Numbered from the stretch's first letter, positions 26,689-39,841 are shown. The stretch is DNA of 64,000 nt from Polytrichum commune (GCA_950295325.1 OX485804.1:67618033-67682032); one strand, 5' to 3'. A program made the numbers and translations. The notes: generated from the sequence alone by a model not told the origin.

Positions 26689-26740
26689 GCTATCTTATGA
26701 GCGATGAGCAGTGAGCGGTGAGCGGTGAGCAATAACACAT
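26689..26740. repeat. Terminal inverted repeat of the second transposon copy
   Basis: Begins GCTATCTTATGAGCGATGAG, then repeats GTGAGCG. It is the counterpart of the right end of the 16.8-kb transposon, which inverted reads GCTACCGTGTGAGCAGTG and then GAGCGGTGAGCGGTGAGC. It lies about 250 bases beyond the transposase stop, on the expected 3' side. I did not find the partner end. Confidence 0.7.
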
Positions 26741-27726
26741 GAGCAATGAATCCAAATTTAGTAAAGACACACGGGTTTAGGGTACACAACCAAGATTTTG
26801 ACAAATTAATTGCATATTTTCAAATGTAAATTGCCAGTATTTTAAATGAAGCACAAGTGAAAGGGCCCTATTGCCATGGATCATTTAAATCACTTTCAAT
26901 TCATTGCTGATTTCTATTATAATAATCCAAACCAATACATGTCATTTATTGACATCCTTATACATGTAGTTACAACCAACACTTGCACAACTACTCACAT
27001 TCTACAACACCAGCAAGTTCAAGTAGGCGCATAACCTCATTGTACGTATATGTAGATGCATGAATGAACTTATCACTCTCATAATCCACCTTGCACAAAA
27101 ATCTAAAGACATAATAAAGATGTTTGCAATACACTCATTTTCCTTTCTTTCCCAATGCTTGAGAAGACATTTTCGTGAAGTCTAGACACGTGCAATGCGG
27201 GATATCACCAATTGTGATGCAGTATGTGATATCTTCTTGGGAGACAATGTTGATTATCACTCCATAGCCTGGATATGGAATGGCAATGACACCAACCACA
27301 TAGTAACCGTCCATGAGTTCAACGCTCTTCCATTTGTTTTTGTGATCTGCCGTCGGTGTTGTTGGATTACGATGCACTGACTTTCCAAACCTGAATGTAG
27401 GGTGGGCATCCGGATTCTATGACATACAAAAATGCGAGCGAGGGTAGGAAGGGTTGGTATTGTTGAAAGCCTATGACGAAGGAACAATGCCTCCGTCTGT
27501 TGTAGTTGAAATCCGGCGTCCTCCAGTGCCAACACCTCCTCTCTTGATAAATTGGTATCCATATTCACTAGCCAAGTGTTGGGCACTGTAGGCCAATCCA
27601 ACATGTATTTATTTTTAGTGTCACTTACACAACGCTTGATGTCATCAGGGCAATACCAAAATTCATACTCCACATTGTTGGTAGAACAAAATTCCTTCTT
27701 GAGCCCTTTGTATATTGGTGCAGGTG

Positions 27727-28702
27727 TGTCGCAACCCTTGCTAGCCCCCCCCCTTGACCATCTTGCCAATTTTCATTTCTAGCAAAGGTTACGAGCGCTA
27801 ACCCTTCGCATTCCGCCATGCTAATGGTTAGCTCCTCCTACCCCGGACCATATAGCTCATAGGAGGGAACCAACCCTCCTACTTTGATTTCGGGACTCGC
27901 CCCTTAATCGGTAACCCATTCCTAGATGTGGACTTCCATCCATGGAAGTCCAATCCCATGTTGATCATGGCATTGCCGGAGCAACACTACAACAACCCGA
28001 ATCATACTAGGCAACTATGGCCTCACATTGGACCAATGCCCATGGAGGCCAAGCCGTTTGGCCTCGGGTGGGTGAGGCCACACCACCTCACCCATATAAG
28101 CCTCTAGGACTCTACGCGGGGCCCCTACCCCACCGTCAACCAACCTCTTGTCTCTCTACCAAGAGTTGGGGCCAAGTGTACACTTTCCTTTAGCTGCTGG
28201 GCCTAGAACCCCCCCCAGCAGCTTCAGACATCATAACTTCCTTGTATGATGTTTAATCATAACAACCAACCACTCCATCTTCATCTACGCTTCACGTAGA
28301 TGCCGATGGACTCCTCACTTGCCCCATTTGGGCAAGTCTTGAGGAAGTTATGCCTGTTTGAATCTTGGCAGTCCCGGGAATCACTCCCAGGCACTGCTGT
28401 ACCAGGGCGCTGTCCCGGGACAGCGCCCCACTCAAATGGCCATAACTCCTAGCTCACACCTCCGCTTGAGGTGATCTTGAGCATTCTAGAATCACCACGC
28501 CATGAGCTACGCATAGCTTATGGCCTTACCCTTGTGCCTCCTAGTCTCCGTGGGTGGGAGGCGTTCCCAACGCCCGGGGTCCTCACCCACACTAGGATCA
28601 CTTGGGCCCTCTCACCAACGGCGCCACAAGTCCCGGGTGTCACTCCGGGGTCCCCTTGTGCCCATGGTGTTTCGGGCACTCCTTATGGAGAGGTGCGCGA
28701 CA
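27727..28702 (+). mobile_element. Solo LTR with AGGTG target duplication
   Basis: 976 bp, beginning TGTCGCAACCCTTG and ending GGTGCGCGACA, so it has the TG...CA ends of an LTR. AGGTG flanks both sides (27,722-27,726 and 28,703-28,707). It interrupts the second transposase copy. It is highly similar to 54,869-55,841. A CATATAAGCC element near 28,098 could be the promoter TATA. No internal retrotransposon genes accompany it. Confidence 0.9.
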
Positions 28703-29984
28703 AGGTGTGTCATGTTTGCTGCTCCCGACTTTGGCATTGTACATAGTCCCTGTAATGGCTTGCAATGCCCAACATCGTTTAGCTGAGTTGGATGGTAATC
28801 TTGCAATGTGTCAATTGGAAACGAGACACTCAGTCTCTAACACAGATGTAGTATGAACCACAACATGCTCTGCAAAAGTCAACGATTCCTCTATGTGTTG
28901 ATGAGTTGCCCGGGTATTAGGACGAGGAATGGAATAATTCACTTTGTCGGGTCGATGAGAGTCGCAATCAGCACCGGGTGGAAGGTTGAATTTTCGTTTG
29001 GTGGATCCAAATAGCTCGGACCCTTCCAATGCACAATCTCTGGTGTTGGCGCCTTTTGCCCCTAGGTAAGACTTCATAGCATTAGCCAACATTTTTGGAT
29101 CCTCACATCTAGCAATTGCTTTGAGTTTCAAGGACGCAAAATCTAGGCCTTTACCATCTAATCATCCTTTCAACTATGCCTGATAATTTGCAATTTGCAT
29201 GAAGACACGAATCATGTCATCCACTGTTGCTTCATATAAACAAGTCATCTTGTTGCCGAACTGTTGGAGTTATTTGTTGTATACAATTTTTGCAAGGTTA
29301 CATGTTGGCATTTCTGCACGTTCTTCAATTGTCATATCCTATGAAGCACACACAAGTATAGGGTAACTTAGGAAAAATGAGTTATAGATATGTTAGAATT
29401 AAAATAATTCAACAAAAACTCAATGACATTGAATAATATAGAATACTATGCACTTACAAGTAACATGTGACCACTCCATTGTTTGTAACGGAAATGCCAA
29501 AATCCCAACCACTCTGAAAGGCCGAGGATGCCTTCCTCTGTGGCAGGTCCGGATGACAACCACCAAGAACAAATGATACAATACTTAGTCTCAGCATCGT
29601 CTATTATTTTTGCATCTTTGTAATCTTTGCATATTTTCTTGCGTTGAAACACTACTAGAAAATCATGACCAAATCAACAAAAAAATCAACAGATTTATGT
29701 TGATCCGGGCACTGCAATGACCGATTTCACTAATTTTTGAATTTTTGTAAAAATCAACAGTTTGTTGCCTACTTTTTTGTTGATCTGAATAGTACAATGA
29801 CCAAATCAACAAAATTTTAGTAAATGTGGAATATTTTTGGAATATTCTATAATCTATTGGAATATTGTAGAACATTTTTAATCTTTTGCAATTTATGGAC
29901 TTGTAAGTGTATGGGTGTGGAAATAATTACGAATTCGAAGGTGTGTGAATATTATAAATATTATAATAGTTGATAGTTAATTAT

Positions 29985-30330
29985 ATATATGTATATAAAT
30001 TAATATATATAATATATATAATATGTATGTATGTATGTATATATGTCTATATGTATATTATGTCTATATGTATATAATATGTATAATATGTATATGTATA
30101 ATATGTATATAATATGTATAATATGTATATGTATAATATGTATATAATATGTATAATATGTATATGTATAATATGTATATATGTATATATTTACTATAAA
30201 TATTTACAGTAAAGGAAGGCAATAAATTATATATAATAAATATTTACTGTAATTATATACAGTAAATATTTATTATAATTATATAAAATATATATTTACT
30301 GTAATTATATATAGTATATATTTATTGTAT
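29985..30330. repeat. AT-rich (ATGTAT)n-type microsatellite
   Basis: Long run of TATGTATA-type short repeats with ATTTACTGTAATTATA variants, inside the CACTA-like element. Confidence 0.85.
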
Positions 30331-30411
30331 ATATATACATCAAGTAGGTAGTAAAAAGAAAATAGTGCCCTTAGTCTAGAAAGGCTTAAAACACTCTATG
30401 TATATCATATG

Positions 30412-30650
30412 TGATGTGATGACTTAGTGGTTAAGGCACATGTGTGGGTGTCACTAGGTGCAAAGTTCGAACCCCTTGGCCAACACCTTTGGCCTTGGCC
30501 TTGCCACCTAGGTGAGTGGTAGGTAGTCTATTCTTGGAGGTGAGGTATAGGTTGAGGGTTATTTGGGAGGGGTTAGAAGTTGAAGACATGCCAACCATTC
30601 ATCTTTGATTTTGTAATTATATATATATAATAAGTTTTTTTTAAAGAAAA
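30412..30650 (+). repeat. tRNA-derived SINE-like sequence
   Basis: TGACTTAGTGGTTAAGGC near 30,419 matches a tRNA A box, and AGTTCGAACCCC near 30,474 matches a B box, at normal spacing. A tRNA-unrelated body follows and ends in A/T-rich simple sequence. The acceptor stem does not pair, so it is a SINE head rather than a tRNA gene. It lies inside the CACTA-like element. Confidence 0.6.
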
Positions 30651-32339
30651 TATTTTTGTCACCAGATCAACAGAAAAAATCAACAAAATTGTGTTACATC
30701 ATGTTCAGGTCAACGCGTCCTAAGTAACAACCGCAACCAACGCCTTTTTGTTGATTTTTTGTTGATCCGGACGCAGAATTTCTACTAGTGAAACTGCAAT
30801 GATGGTTTGATATACTTTTGTGTCATATTATCAAAACTTGCAGACCAATGAAAAAGACATGTACGCTCACGTGCAACTATGGGCAAAATTGGATCACCAT
30901 CACCGTAAATCATCATCACCGCATTCCAATTAGCTTGAGCATTGTCTGCCATGAACCCTTTGAAGTTTACATTTGAAACATCATTATCTACCATTACAAC
31001 ATTCAAATTTTCCCAAAAGCGAGTTTGTGTTATACCATCCTTAGATTACATATCACAACATACAATGGTCAACACTTTACAATATCGACTATCGTACACA
31101 TAACAAGCCATTGTTGTCCAATCTTTCACACGTTTAACATGGTCAAATATGATCCAAGAGTTCTCCATGTCCTCCCTGACTTGCATTCTTTTTATAAGCT
31201 CTACACCAATGCTTGGAAGATCTACGAACATCTTGAAAACAAACACTTTGTCTTTGGATTGCCCTAGGAACCGATTGCCATGGACAAATTTGAAAGTAGA
31301 ATGGTCTTTAAGTGACATAATATTATCCATAGTTTTATTCCACTACGCACAAAGTGTTTTGATCCAGATACAAAATTACGACAATTTGGGGATGCAAGAG
31401 TACTGAATTTGTCCATGACCACCTGTAATGATGAATCAACTAGGTAATGGCCTTCACCAATAGTGGGAGATTTGAGAAGATAATCGGCTAAGAATTTCTT
31501 GCTTGCACCCAAACCTATAGCTGAATTTGTTGCGGTGGGTGTTTTCAACACTTCATTTGCAACGCAGTGGTATGCCATGTCTAATGATTCACGGCATATA
31601 CCATTGGATACAGGGTGATCATGCATACCAAGATGAATGCAAGCCCTTGACATCTCAATAGATGTGGAGTGGACATAAAGTATGCGAGCATGACACAAAG
31701 CAATGCACACAGGTGGTGATCGGCATACCTTACACTCAAAAGTGGATCTAGCATGGGCAACATCACCCACAACAAATGAGAGATGAGTTAAACCTGCCCA
31801 CTCGGTGCTATTGTGCATATCTCCATTGCGATGCATGTAATTGCAGTGATCATTCTGACATTGGAAATGACATGCACAAGTAAATCGTCGAAAGGACAAT
31901 TTAAAGTCGTTTTGGATATTTGTGGTTTTGGTGGTACACCAAGGGTGACCATTGCACATCTTGTCCATGCCATCCATTGAGCGGCCATATGCACTTGAAA
32001 CTCCAAGTGATACATGAGGTAAGATAAACAAAATATCACCATCGAAAGAAGATGGTAAGTACTTGACATCGCGAACCACTATATTCTCAAAATCAATTGT
32101 GGTAAGATCCGACTTTAACATTTTCCTAGACTTTGTGAACTTCAAAGCATCAATGATAGTGAACCCTATAGATGAAGGAAAAATGTGTAGTGGAGGACGT
32201 TGAGAAGGTGTGGCGTGACAAACAAACTTCTTGTACAAATGACTGCATGAGGGTTTGGATGCATGAAAAGGGACTTGATAAGGAGTATTTTAAAAAGAAA
32301 ATGACAATGTGTTTGACAAATTGTGGGAGCACACGAACA

Positions 32340-35300
32340 CCAAAAGTTTCCGGATAGGCATTTTTCAATGCCTAATCCGGTCTGTCCGGATGATCTGAGT
32401 ATCGTCCAGGGATTCTGTGAAGTGTAGGATGTCAAGGACCCTCTTTTCCTGCTTGAAAATCGACCACCGGCCAGATCGGTTTTCCGGATCCGGATGGTCC
32501 TTTGGAAGCCCTTGTTCCGGGACTTGCCTTCCGGATTGAACCTCTATAATTAGGTGTTACTCCTACGTTGTCGTGGAGAGAGGGGTCCGCTTTAGGAAAG
32601 CACGGGGCTTCTGGCTGCAACTGGTTTCGCTCGCCGGACCGTCAAATCTTCAATTGTCCTCAAAACTTCCTCAATCTTTCAAATCTTTACAAAACAAATC
32701 TATCAATAAGTCTTACTCTCTCAAAGGATTGTTGCCAACAAAGACTTGTCCGTCTTTTTGTGGACGGTCGAAGTCTCAGCTCTTTCTATGCAAGAGCTAG
32801 CAAACTTCCCTCCACTCAAACTAGCACAACTTTGTTTTCGCTCACTCTCCTTCAAGCATGTAAACACTCAAGATAAAACAATCACATGAAAAAACTCAAT
32901 TGCATATTTTATTTCAAGTTTTCTTCTCCCAAAAAAAAACACACAACAACCGTCGAGCTTTCGACAACAAAACTTGTCTTTTTCCACTCTCTTTTCCTCA
33001 ACCACATGTGAACCCTTTGAATGGTCCACCACTCTGCGGGATCACTTTTAGTTAGAATGTTAGCATTAAAAGTTAGAATTGATAGGGAATTTAGGAAAAA
33101 TTAGTTCATTTAGCATTTAGCCTAGAAGAAGGAAGGTCAAAATGAAACTAAGTAGTGCTAGAAGATAGCAAAGTAGAAAAAATGTGCTAGCTAGTAAAAA
33201 CAACTAGCTAAGCAAATATTAGTAGATGCTAGTTATTAAGCAAATATTAGTAGATGCTAGCTATTAAGCAAATGTTAGTAAATGCTAGCTAAGCAAGTGT
33301 TAGTTTATTAGTTAGTGTGAGGCACACAAGACTATTAGAGGTGTTTTACGTAAGAAGATAAAATCGGCGTGAAGAATTTTGAAGAAAAAAAGAAAGAGAG
33401 CAAGGGGGATACTTGCCCACTTGCCCCCTTGCCAACTCGATGGCGGAAAAATTAGAAAGATTTCTAAAGGTTTTTTGTCGGAGCCACCTCGGCGAGAGGA
33501 TGGCAACCTCAACCGGGAAAACCCCCGAGCCAAAATTTCGGGAAAGGGTTTGAAAAATGGATCCGGTGGAGGAGGGGTCCAACCCTTTTGTGAGAGGGTT
33601 TAAAAACCCCTCCTTCCACCTTGTAGCTCTCTCTCTTTCTCTAGTTTTTGGGCGAAGCCCTGCTTCAATGTAGTTAGGAAAAAATCCTTTAGCATGTATT
33701 CTCAATGGTCTAAAAGAAAGGCTTGAGAACCTCCTCTACTCTCTCTCTCCTAGTTAGGTTGTGTGTTTATTAACACACCAACAAAATTATTCCTTCTTTT
33801 GTAGAGGTAGGTTGGATGGTAGAGTTTTGAGTAGAGGCATTATAGACCTCATCTGCCAATGCCCTGAAGGCTTAGTTCAAAAGCTAGAACAAGATACTTA
33901 TCATTTTTCTCTTAGAGAGATTCCATATAGCTATCCATAGCCGTTTCCCATTTGTGATTTGGTTGAGATGACAATTAGTTATGGATTTTCAAAGATGGAG
34001 TAGAAAAAACTGGGTGGTCTTGTGGGTAGCGGCTGCTGGATCAGACCTGCGAGCCCAATAGGAATTTTAATTCCAAGAAATTATATTTTTCCCAAGTAGA
34101 ACTTTTGTGTAGCTTTCCAAAATGGCTTAGAACATTTGATTTGAGCATGATTTGAATTAGATATGAATTGTGCAAGATGGGACACATAGTTTGAGAACTT
34201 TTGGTTGACTGCTGCATTACAGAGGACCTGCTGGGTTCACTTCGGCTTACCTTTCTAATCACATATTTTTATCAAATACATCTTTTTAATATCTCTCCAG
34301 GGTCATATAGAACGTTTGATTTGACTAAGATTTGAATTAGATATGAATTGTTGAAGGCGAGATACATAGTTTAAGCCTTCTTGATTGACTGCTGTGTTAC
34401 AAGGAGTCCGCTGAATTTCTATTAGCTTAACCTGCTGATGTCATAATTTTTTCTAGTTAGAGCTTGTTCATAGCTTTCCAATGGTATAAGGAAAGCCTAG
34501 ATCCAAGTAGTAAGGAATGTGCTATGAATTTTTGAAGTTAGAAGGTAGATAGGTGGGTTGGAAGGGTCGGTTGAATCGACCTCACACTTCCAACCCTCAT
34601 AACTTTTGCATTTCTTATCCGATTAGAGTGATTTTTAGATCATTGGAAAGATAATTTGGTGCACTAAGTATAAAAATTATGCTTAGGATTAAATTACAGG
34701 GCAGAATAACACTTTATATTTTAATTGTTAACTAAGGTACGCTTACTACCAAACTAGTTACAAAGAAGGAGGCAAGGTCGACGCTCGGAAAGTGGAGCAA
34801 GGAAGGAGGTAGCGGCTCGGCCTACATCAAGCCCAAATCAACCGAGGAAAATTGAGGTAAATTAACTAACCTTAAGCCTTCCATTTAGGATTGGAAGGAG
34901 CACGGCTAAGGTACGCATCTCTAAACCCACTCACCTATCTCGTAAGGTCAAGTGGCTTGACCACTTGACCGCCAAGGGAGTACCCAATTCCATTGTTTTC
35001 GGGGCCCTTGGTATGTTGTGTGGTAGTAGCTTCATTTATTAGCAAGTTTCGTGTGTGGTAAGTCGGATTAATCACCGACACGACCACTCTGAATGTTGTT
35101 GGTGGAAAGGTGGGGTTAATGACCCGCGAATCCACTATTATGTTGTTGGCCCCATAGATTGGGAGTAATGGCCCCAATTTATGAAGATTGCGCAACAGGT
35201 TGAATCTACATGTCGCCCGTCACCCTGGTCCCATTGAGTTGCATTTCGTGGTCTATCCAGTGTAAACACATTTAAAAATCAAAACATACAAAATAAATCG

Positions 35301-35783
35301 TAAACCCTTGTTGGCAAGAGACCCGAGGTAAGGGGTGATGCCTAATATGTTAATGTAGTAAGTTAGGACGTGCAAACAAAAGTAAGTAATTAAGAAGGAA
35401 TTTGTGTGAAGGGTGGGACTTAGGCCAAGTTCCCCCGCTTAGAAAACTAAATAGAACTAAATAAAGAAATAGGAAGAATTGAATGGTCCATCAAATTGTC
35501 GTTATTCCGTTCGTTGAGTTGGGGTGGTATGAGTCACACCCGGTTGGGTGTATCAGAACCATCCCAATTCACAAATTAGGATTGCCTTGGTTTCAAGGCT
35601 GGTGCGTCTGCGCGTAGAATAGGTTGTAGGTTAAGGTTAGAACTAGATATGAAATTGGTTAGTGGAGTTTAAAGCCACACTAGTAAAAAACTAAGGCCTA
35701 ACCTCCGGAGGTACTACGACGCATATTTAATCTCCCTTAAAAATCTAACTACTCACGTTATACACCTATCATCCGGGTTCGGC
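32340..35783. other. Gene-free repetitive stretch between transposon copy and LINE
   Basis: No protein family was recognised. It contains a roughly 30-bp tandem repeat of AGCAAATATTAGTAGATGCT type (33,180-33,310). It also has two or three diverged copies of an about 180-bp unit (34,110-34,510) sharing GATTTGAATTAGATATGAAT and TTGACTGCTG. The style resembles an LTR or untranslated region of a retrotransposon, but I could not define ends. Confidence 0.45.
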
Positions 35784-35873
35784 TTGGGCGCCTGCAAATG
35801 CAGGCCACCTTCACCGAAGGGCTTGTGTGATACTTTTAGGCTCCCTCGAAAGGGGGTGGCCCAAAAGTACCAC

Positions 35874-36150
35874 AGAGCGCAGACAGATCTACACCGAAGC
35901 CGCGAAAGGAAGTTGGACCCGCAATCAGAAGATCCGCACCGAAGTTCCAGAGCGCAGACAGATCTACACCGAAGCCGCGAAAGGAAGTTGGACCCGCAAT
36001 CAGAAGACCCGCACCGAAGTTCCAGAGCGCAGATAGATCTACACCGAAGCTCTAAAGGGAAATTAGTCCTACACCGAAGCCGCGAAGGGAAGACGGACCC
36101 GCAACCAGAAGATCGGCACCGAAGCTCCAGAGCGCAGGTAAGTCTGCACA
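35874..36150 (+). repeat. Tandem 75-bp repeats in the LINE 5' leader
   Basis: Units start AGAGCGCAGACAGATCTACA and include CGCGAAAGGAAGTTGGACCC. Two are nearly identical (35,874 and 35,949), the third is expanded (36,024), and a fourth is partial (36,129). Tandem leader repeats that can act as promoters are common in LINEs; that role here is inferred. Confidence 0.85.
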
Positions 36151-36245
36151 GTAGCTGCGAAAATATATTAGACCCCTACACAATCTGTAATCCCCTACAC
36201 CAAAATAGAAAACCCCAGTCAATCACACACCAAAGGGCACCAAAA

Positions 36246-38023
36246 ATGGCGAAGTCAGCACACCGAAACGGGGGAAGTGCAGCGGCAGGAGGACTCATAC
36301 CAATGGCTCTCTCTAAGGTGTTTGGTGCAGAGAACGAAGCCATGGAGGTCGACTCGCCTGCGTAGAGCCTCAAATGGCTACTCGCCGAAAAAGCTAAGCT
36401 GGGAACGGGGACTTCGGCCGGAAAAAGGACCCGTGACCGCACAGAAACCCCCTCGCAAAGACTGTCACCACAAAACATAGGCCTAACCTCGCAACCTACC
36501 CCAGACCAACAACTTAAACTCTGGCTTGGGTTTGAAGTTATGGAAAGTATTGCCAATGACCAGGGGCTTGATGAGCTTTTCACTGATGAGACCATTGCTG
36601 ATAGGGTCACAAGGGGAATCCCTCACAAAGAAGCTGAAGAGCTAGAAAGTGTAAGTATATCCTACCCATCCTACAAATCTTGTATCCTAGCAAGAGAAGT
36701 GATGGGCTTCCCGGTCAACATCTTAACCTTACTCAAATCCCATCCGAGATAGAAAATTGACCCTATCTCTTGCATGTCCTTAGATTTTCAGATTGCCATT
36801 CATTTCCAACTTCCTAACAACCCCCTCTTTTACAACCATGTAAAAGAGTTTGTTAAAGAAAGGCTCAATGACATGCATATCCCTCTGGGTACTAACCTCA
36901 TTGAACCCATTTCAGTCCTATGTATGAGTGTCAAGAGAGGTGGAGTTAAAGGGGTTTGGGTTGGGATAGTCAAACTCCACCTTCTTAACCCCCAAAGTGA
37001 TGGAGTTGCCCTACTCACGGGTCTTAGACCCTTCATCCTCCACCTTGAGCCACACTCGAGCATTGGTAGCCTTGGCAAGGTATGCAAGTCATATCACTCT
37101 ATTGCTAGGAGCAACAATCTCTCTATCAAAATTTCAAATGACTCATTGATTGATGTATCATCTCATACTCTTTTTCTTGATATCCTAGAAAATAACTTTA
37201 GGAGAGGCCACAACTTTGAGATTGTTGAGGTACAAAAAAGTAATACTAACAATCATGCCTACATTATTGCTCCCACCCCCCTTCAAGCCAAGAAAATCCA
37301 AACTCTTCAAATATCCACACTCCATCAAATTCTTGAGGGCCAAGTGACTAAAGGCCCCTCTCTTACATTGGAGCAAAAGGCAAGAAAGGAGGCTCTTATT
37401 TTAACATTCTATAACCTCCCCATCTTGATGAGTATTGAGGATACCACCCTTGAGATTTGCAAAGTATTAGGAACCAAGAATGTGGTATCTATTTGGTTTC
37501 ACAAGCAAGATGGTTTGAGGCATAACGGTAGTGCTAATGTAGAATGCCTTAACCCCTATGTGTATAGGAAATTTGTAGGGAAAGAGGTAAAAATCGGAAC
37601 TTACCATGTGGAAATTACCCCACACCGCTGGAGTATTGAAGGAATTGACAAACCCTCCAAAGAATTACTAATCAAATTTGGATTTGAAGACACCAATACG
37701 TGTTTGGTAAACACTATTGAAGCCATTCAAAACCAAACTCAAGTGGAGGAAAGTGCTACAAAAGGGGACGTTCTTACCGTCATGAAAGAAGCAATAGAGG
37801 AAGGTAACAAAAAACTCAAACTTGAGCTCCACAAAGACATGAAGGAGTTAAAAAATGATATAGTGAGAGAAGCACACATATATGTGGACGAAATAAATTA
37901 AAAATTAAAAAAGAAAATGCTAGACATCCAAGGTACTTTAACCTTAGCACTTACCGGAATGCAACAAATTACGGGATTGGTAAACCCAAACCTCATGCTT
38001 AAAGACCAACCAAATGTGGAGTG
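36246..38023 (+). pseudogene. LINE ORF1 (RRM-like RNA-binding protein with C-terminal coiled coil)
   Basis: One frame runs from the Met of MAKSAHRNGG to TGA at 38,021-38,023. It is interrupted only by TAG at 36,363 and 36,750 and TAA at 37,899. The N-terminus is basic and disordered. The central part (about 37,380-37,640) resembles an RRM: an LTFYNLP-like RNP2 strand and an NGSANVECL-like RNP1 strand. The C-terminus (37,760-37,990) is a charged helix with Lys/Glu heptads, a likely coiled coil that continues past the TAA. ORF1 proteins of plant L1-like LINEs bind their own RNA. No Cys/His knuckle is seen. All three internal stops could arise from Gln codons by C-to-T change. Confidence 0.7.
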
Positions 38024-39755
38024 ACCACAAACCGCCAAGAAAAACAAAAGTATTTACTACAATACTACCCTAGATACATAGAAGTATATAGATATAGTAG
38101 AATACAAATACATACTAATATAAACATACTATACCTTAATATCATACAAAGTAACATACGATGTCAAATAACGTATGAGGAATACAAACATATCTCACAT
38201 CTACTCCAATACGGTATACCCCAACAAACCACTCACCCAATACACATACCAACATACAAATACCAATCATATAGCAGGTCTACTACAAAATACAAAACCC
38301 GTATAAAATACAATATACATCCAAGTGGTAAAATACCCCAACTTCACCCAAAATATAATTATCATCTTAGGCACAATCTTCATACAACAAACTACCTTCA
38401 TACGAAGTACGGAAAGTACACAAAACACATACTTCATCCAACTAACTACTTCCATCCAATACATGGATTTCATCCGAAACACATGCTTCACCCAAAACAC
38501 ATATCTCATCCAAAACATAATGCGCTAAATGAACAAAGAACCCATCCTAACCTAAAGACAAACCAACAAAATAAACTTCATCCTAAGCACAACGCACACC
38601 CAAAACCTAAATTTTACATCCACTCAAAACCCAACCCCCACTCAAAGTACAAACAATACCCAAAAAACAAAATGGCCTCGGCCTACCGGCCTCGCCACAA
38701 AACTAACCACAAATACCACCTCATTATCTGGAAACCTACCCCAATAACAAATCAAATACCTAAATACTATGCAATCTCACACCCCTTACCCAAGCAACAA
38801 GAAAGCACAATACTCGTCCTACACCACATTCTTCCTACAACAAAACGAGCACGCATTAAAAATCATAAATAAAAAAATGACAAAACCAAAAACAAATAAC
38901 CTATATAGGTACTACCCCATTACCTCAAGTACATCAAGTATGAATAAAAAACTTACAAATACACCAAATTACACTAACCACCCACACAACAACAACCACC
39001 CAAAACACACTCTCCGAACAAAACACATTACACAACCAAATTATACTTCCCACCCAAAACACAAAATACACTGGCTTCTCTCTCAATATAGGTACTTCCC
39101 AAGAAATGGACCTCATCCTAAATCCAAACCACACCTAAAGCATAGTCTACAACCAAAACAAAAACCACACCCAAAACTAAATCCCCCCCTCACACCTAAA
39201 CATTCAAATAACATTACACACACCCGGAAATATGAAAAGTTCCCAAAACACTTACTACATCCAACAAACTACACTCATCCAAGACACGGACTTCATCCAA
39301 AGCACATACTTTACCCAAAACACATATCCCATCCAAAACATAATCCACACCATAAACAAAGAACCTATCCTAACCAAAAGACATACCAACAAAATAAATT
39401 ACATCCTAAACACAAACCCCACCCAAAACCCATACCTTACCCCCACTCACAACCCAACCCCCACTCAAAGTACAAACAATACTCAACAAACAAAATGACC
39501 TCGGCCTACTGGCCGCGCCACAAAACTAACCGAAAATACCACCTCACTAATTGGGAACCTACCCCAATAACAAATCAAATGCGTAATTTATACTATGCGA
39601 ACTCACACCCCTTAACCAAACAACAAGAAAACACAATACCCGCCCTACATCACATCTCTTCTACAATAAAACTAGCACTCATTAAATATCAAAAACCCAA
39701 AACAATTAACCTATACTACCCCTCTACCTCAAGTACATCAAATATAAATAAACCA

Positions 39756-39841
39756 CCTAGTGGGCCTGGGATTGAAGGTAGATCGAACAGACACTTAATT
39801 CACGTCGGTCTCCTTCGGAGACCGAAGTTGTTATTATTATT
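39756..39841 (+). mobile_element. 86-bp severely 5'-truncated retroposon with 10-bp target duplication
   Basis: Flanked by AAATAAACCA on both sides (39,746-39,755 and 39,842-39,851). The insert ends GTTGTTATTATTATT, a (TTA)n-type tail, preceded by a short hairpin GGTCTCCTTCGGAGACC. This is the signature of a retroposed LINE or SINE 3' end. Insert plus duplication is 96 bases, so the host frame stays open. Confidence 0.8.

Larger units (their letters stand above)
29650..30790. mobile_element. Non-autonomous CACTA-like transposon, AAA target duplication
   Basis: The left end is CACTACTAGAAAAT and the inverted right end is CACTAGTAGAAAT. AAA lies on both sides (29,647-29,649 and 30,791-30,793), the 3-bp duplication expected of CACTA/EnSpm elements. 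Subterminal ATCAACA and GATCAACA motifs recur in both orientations near both ends, also typical of the family. No transposase is present. Removing it rejoins the surrounding transposase reading (KPSLQ to CKDYKDAK). Confidence 0.85.
26991..32160 (-). pseudogene. Decayed second copy of the MULE-like/SWIM transposase
   Basis: Colinear with the transposase at 52,302-56,948. Reading down from 32,160, the blocks are FDGDI near 32,045, the zinc-ligand regions CHFQCQNDHC and CKVCRSPPVC, ACIHLGMHDHPVS, PTATNSAIGLGASKKFLADY, VKRVKDWTTMACYVYDSRYC (first acidic residue), KGFMADNAQANWNAV (second), ERTCLFHWS (CxxH), WWLSSGPATEEGI (Glu), a likely intron, then TKRKFNLPP, REEVLALEDAGFQLQQ and the SWIM finger (HCTCLDF). 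Decay includes frame breaks and a TGA where Trp is expected after GKKGK. It is interrupted by a solo LTR (27,727-28,702) and a CACTA-like element (29,650-30,790). The N-terminal 150 or so residues and any methyltransferase partner are not found beyond 32,160. Confidence 0.85.

Noticed and set aside
30419..30485. tRNA gene
   Set aside because: A and B boxes are present but the acceptor and anticodon stems do not form; better read as a SINE head.
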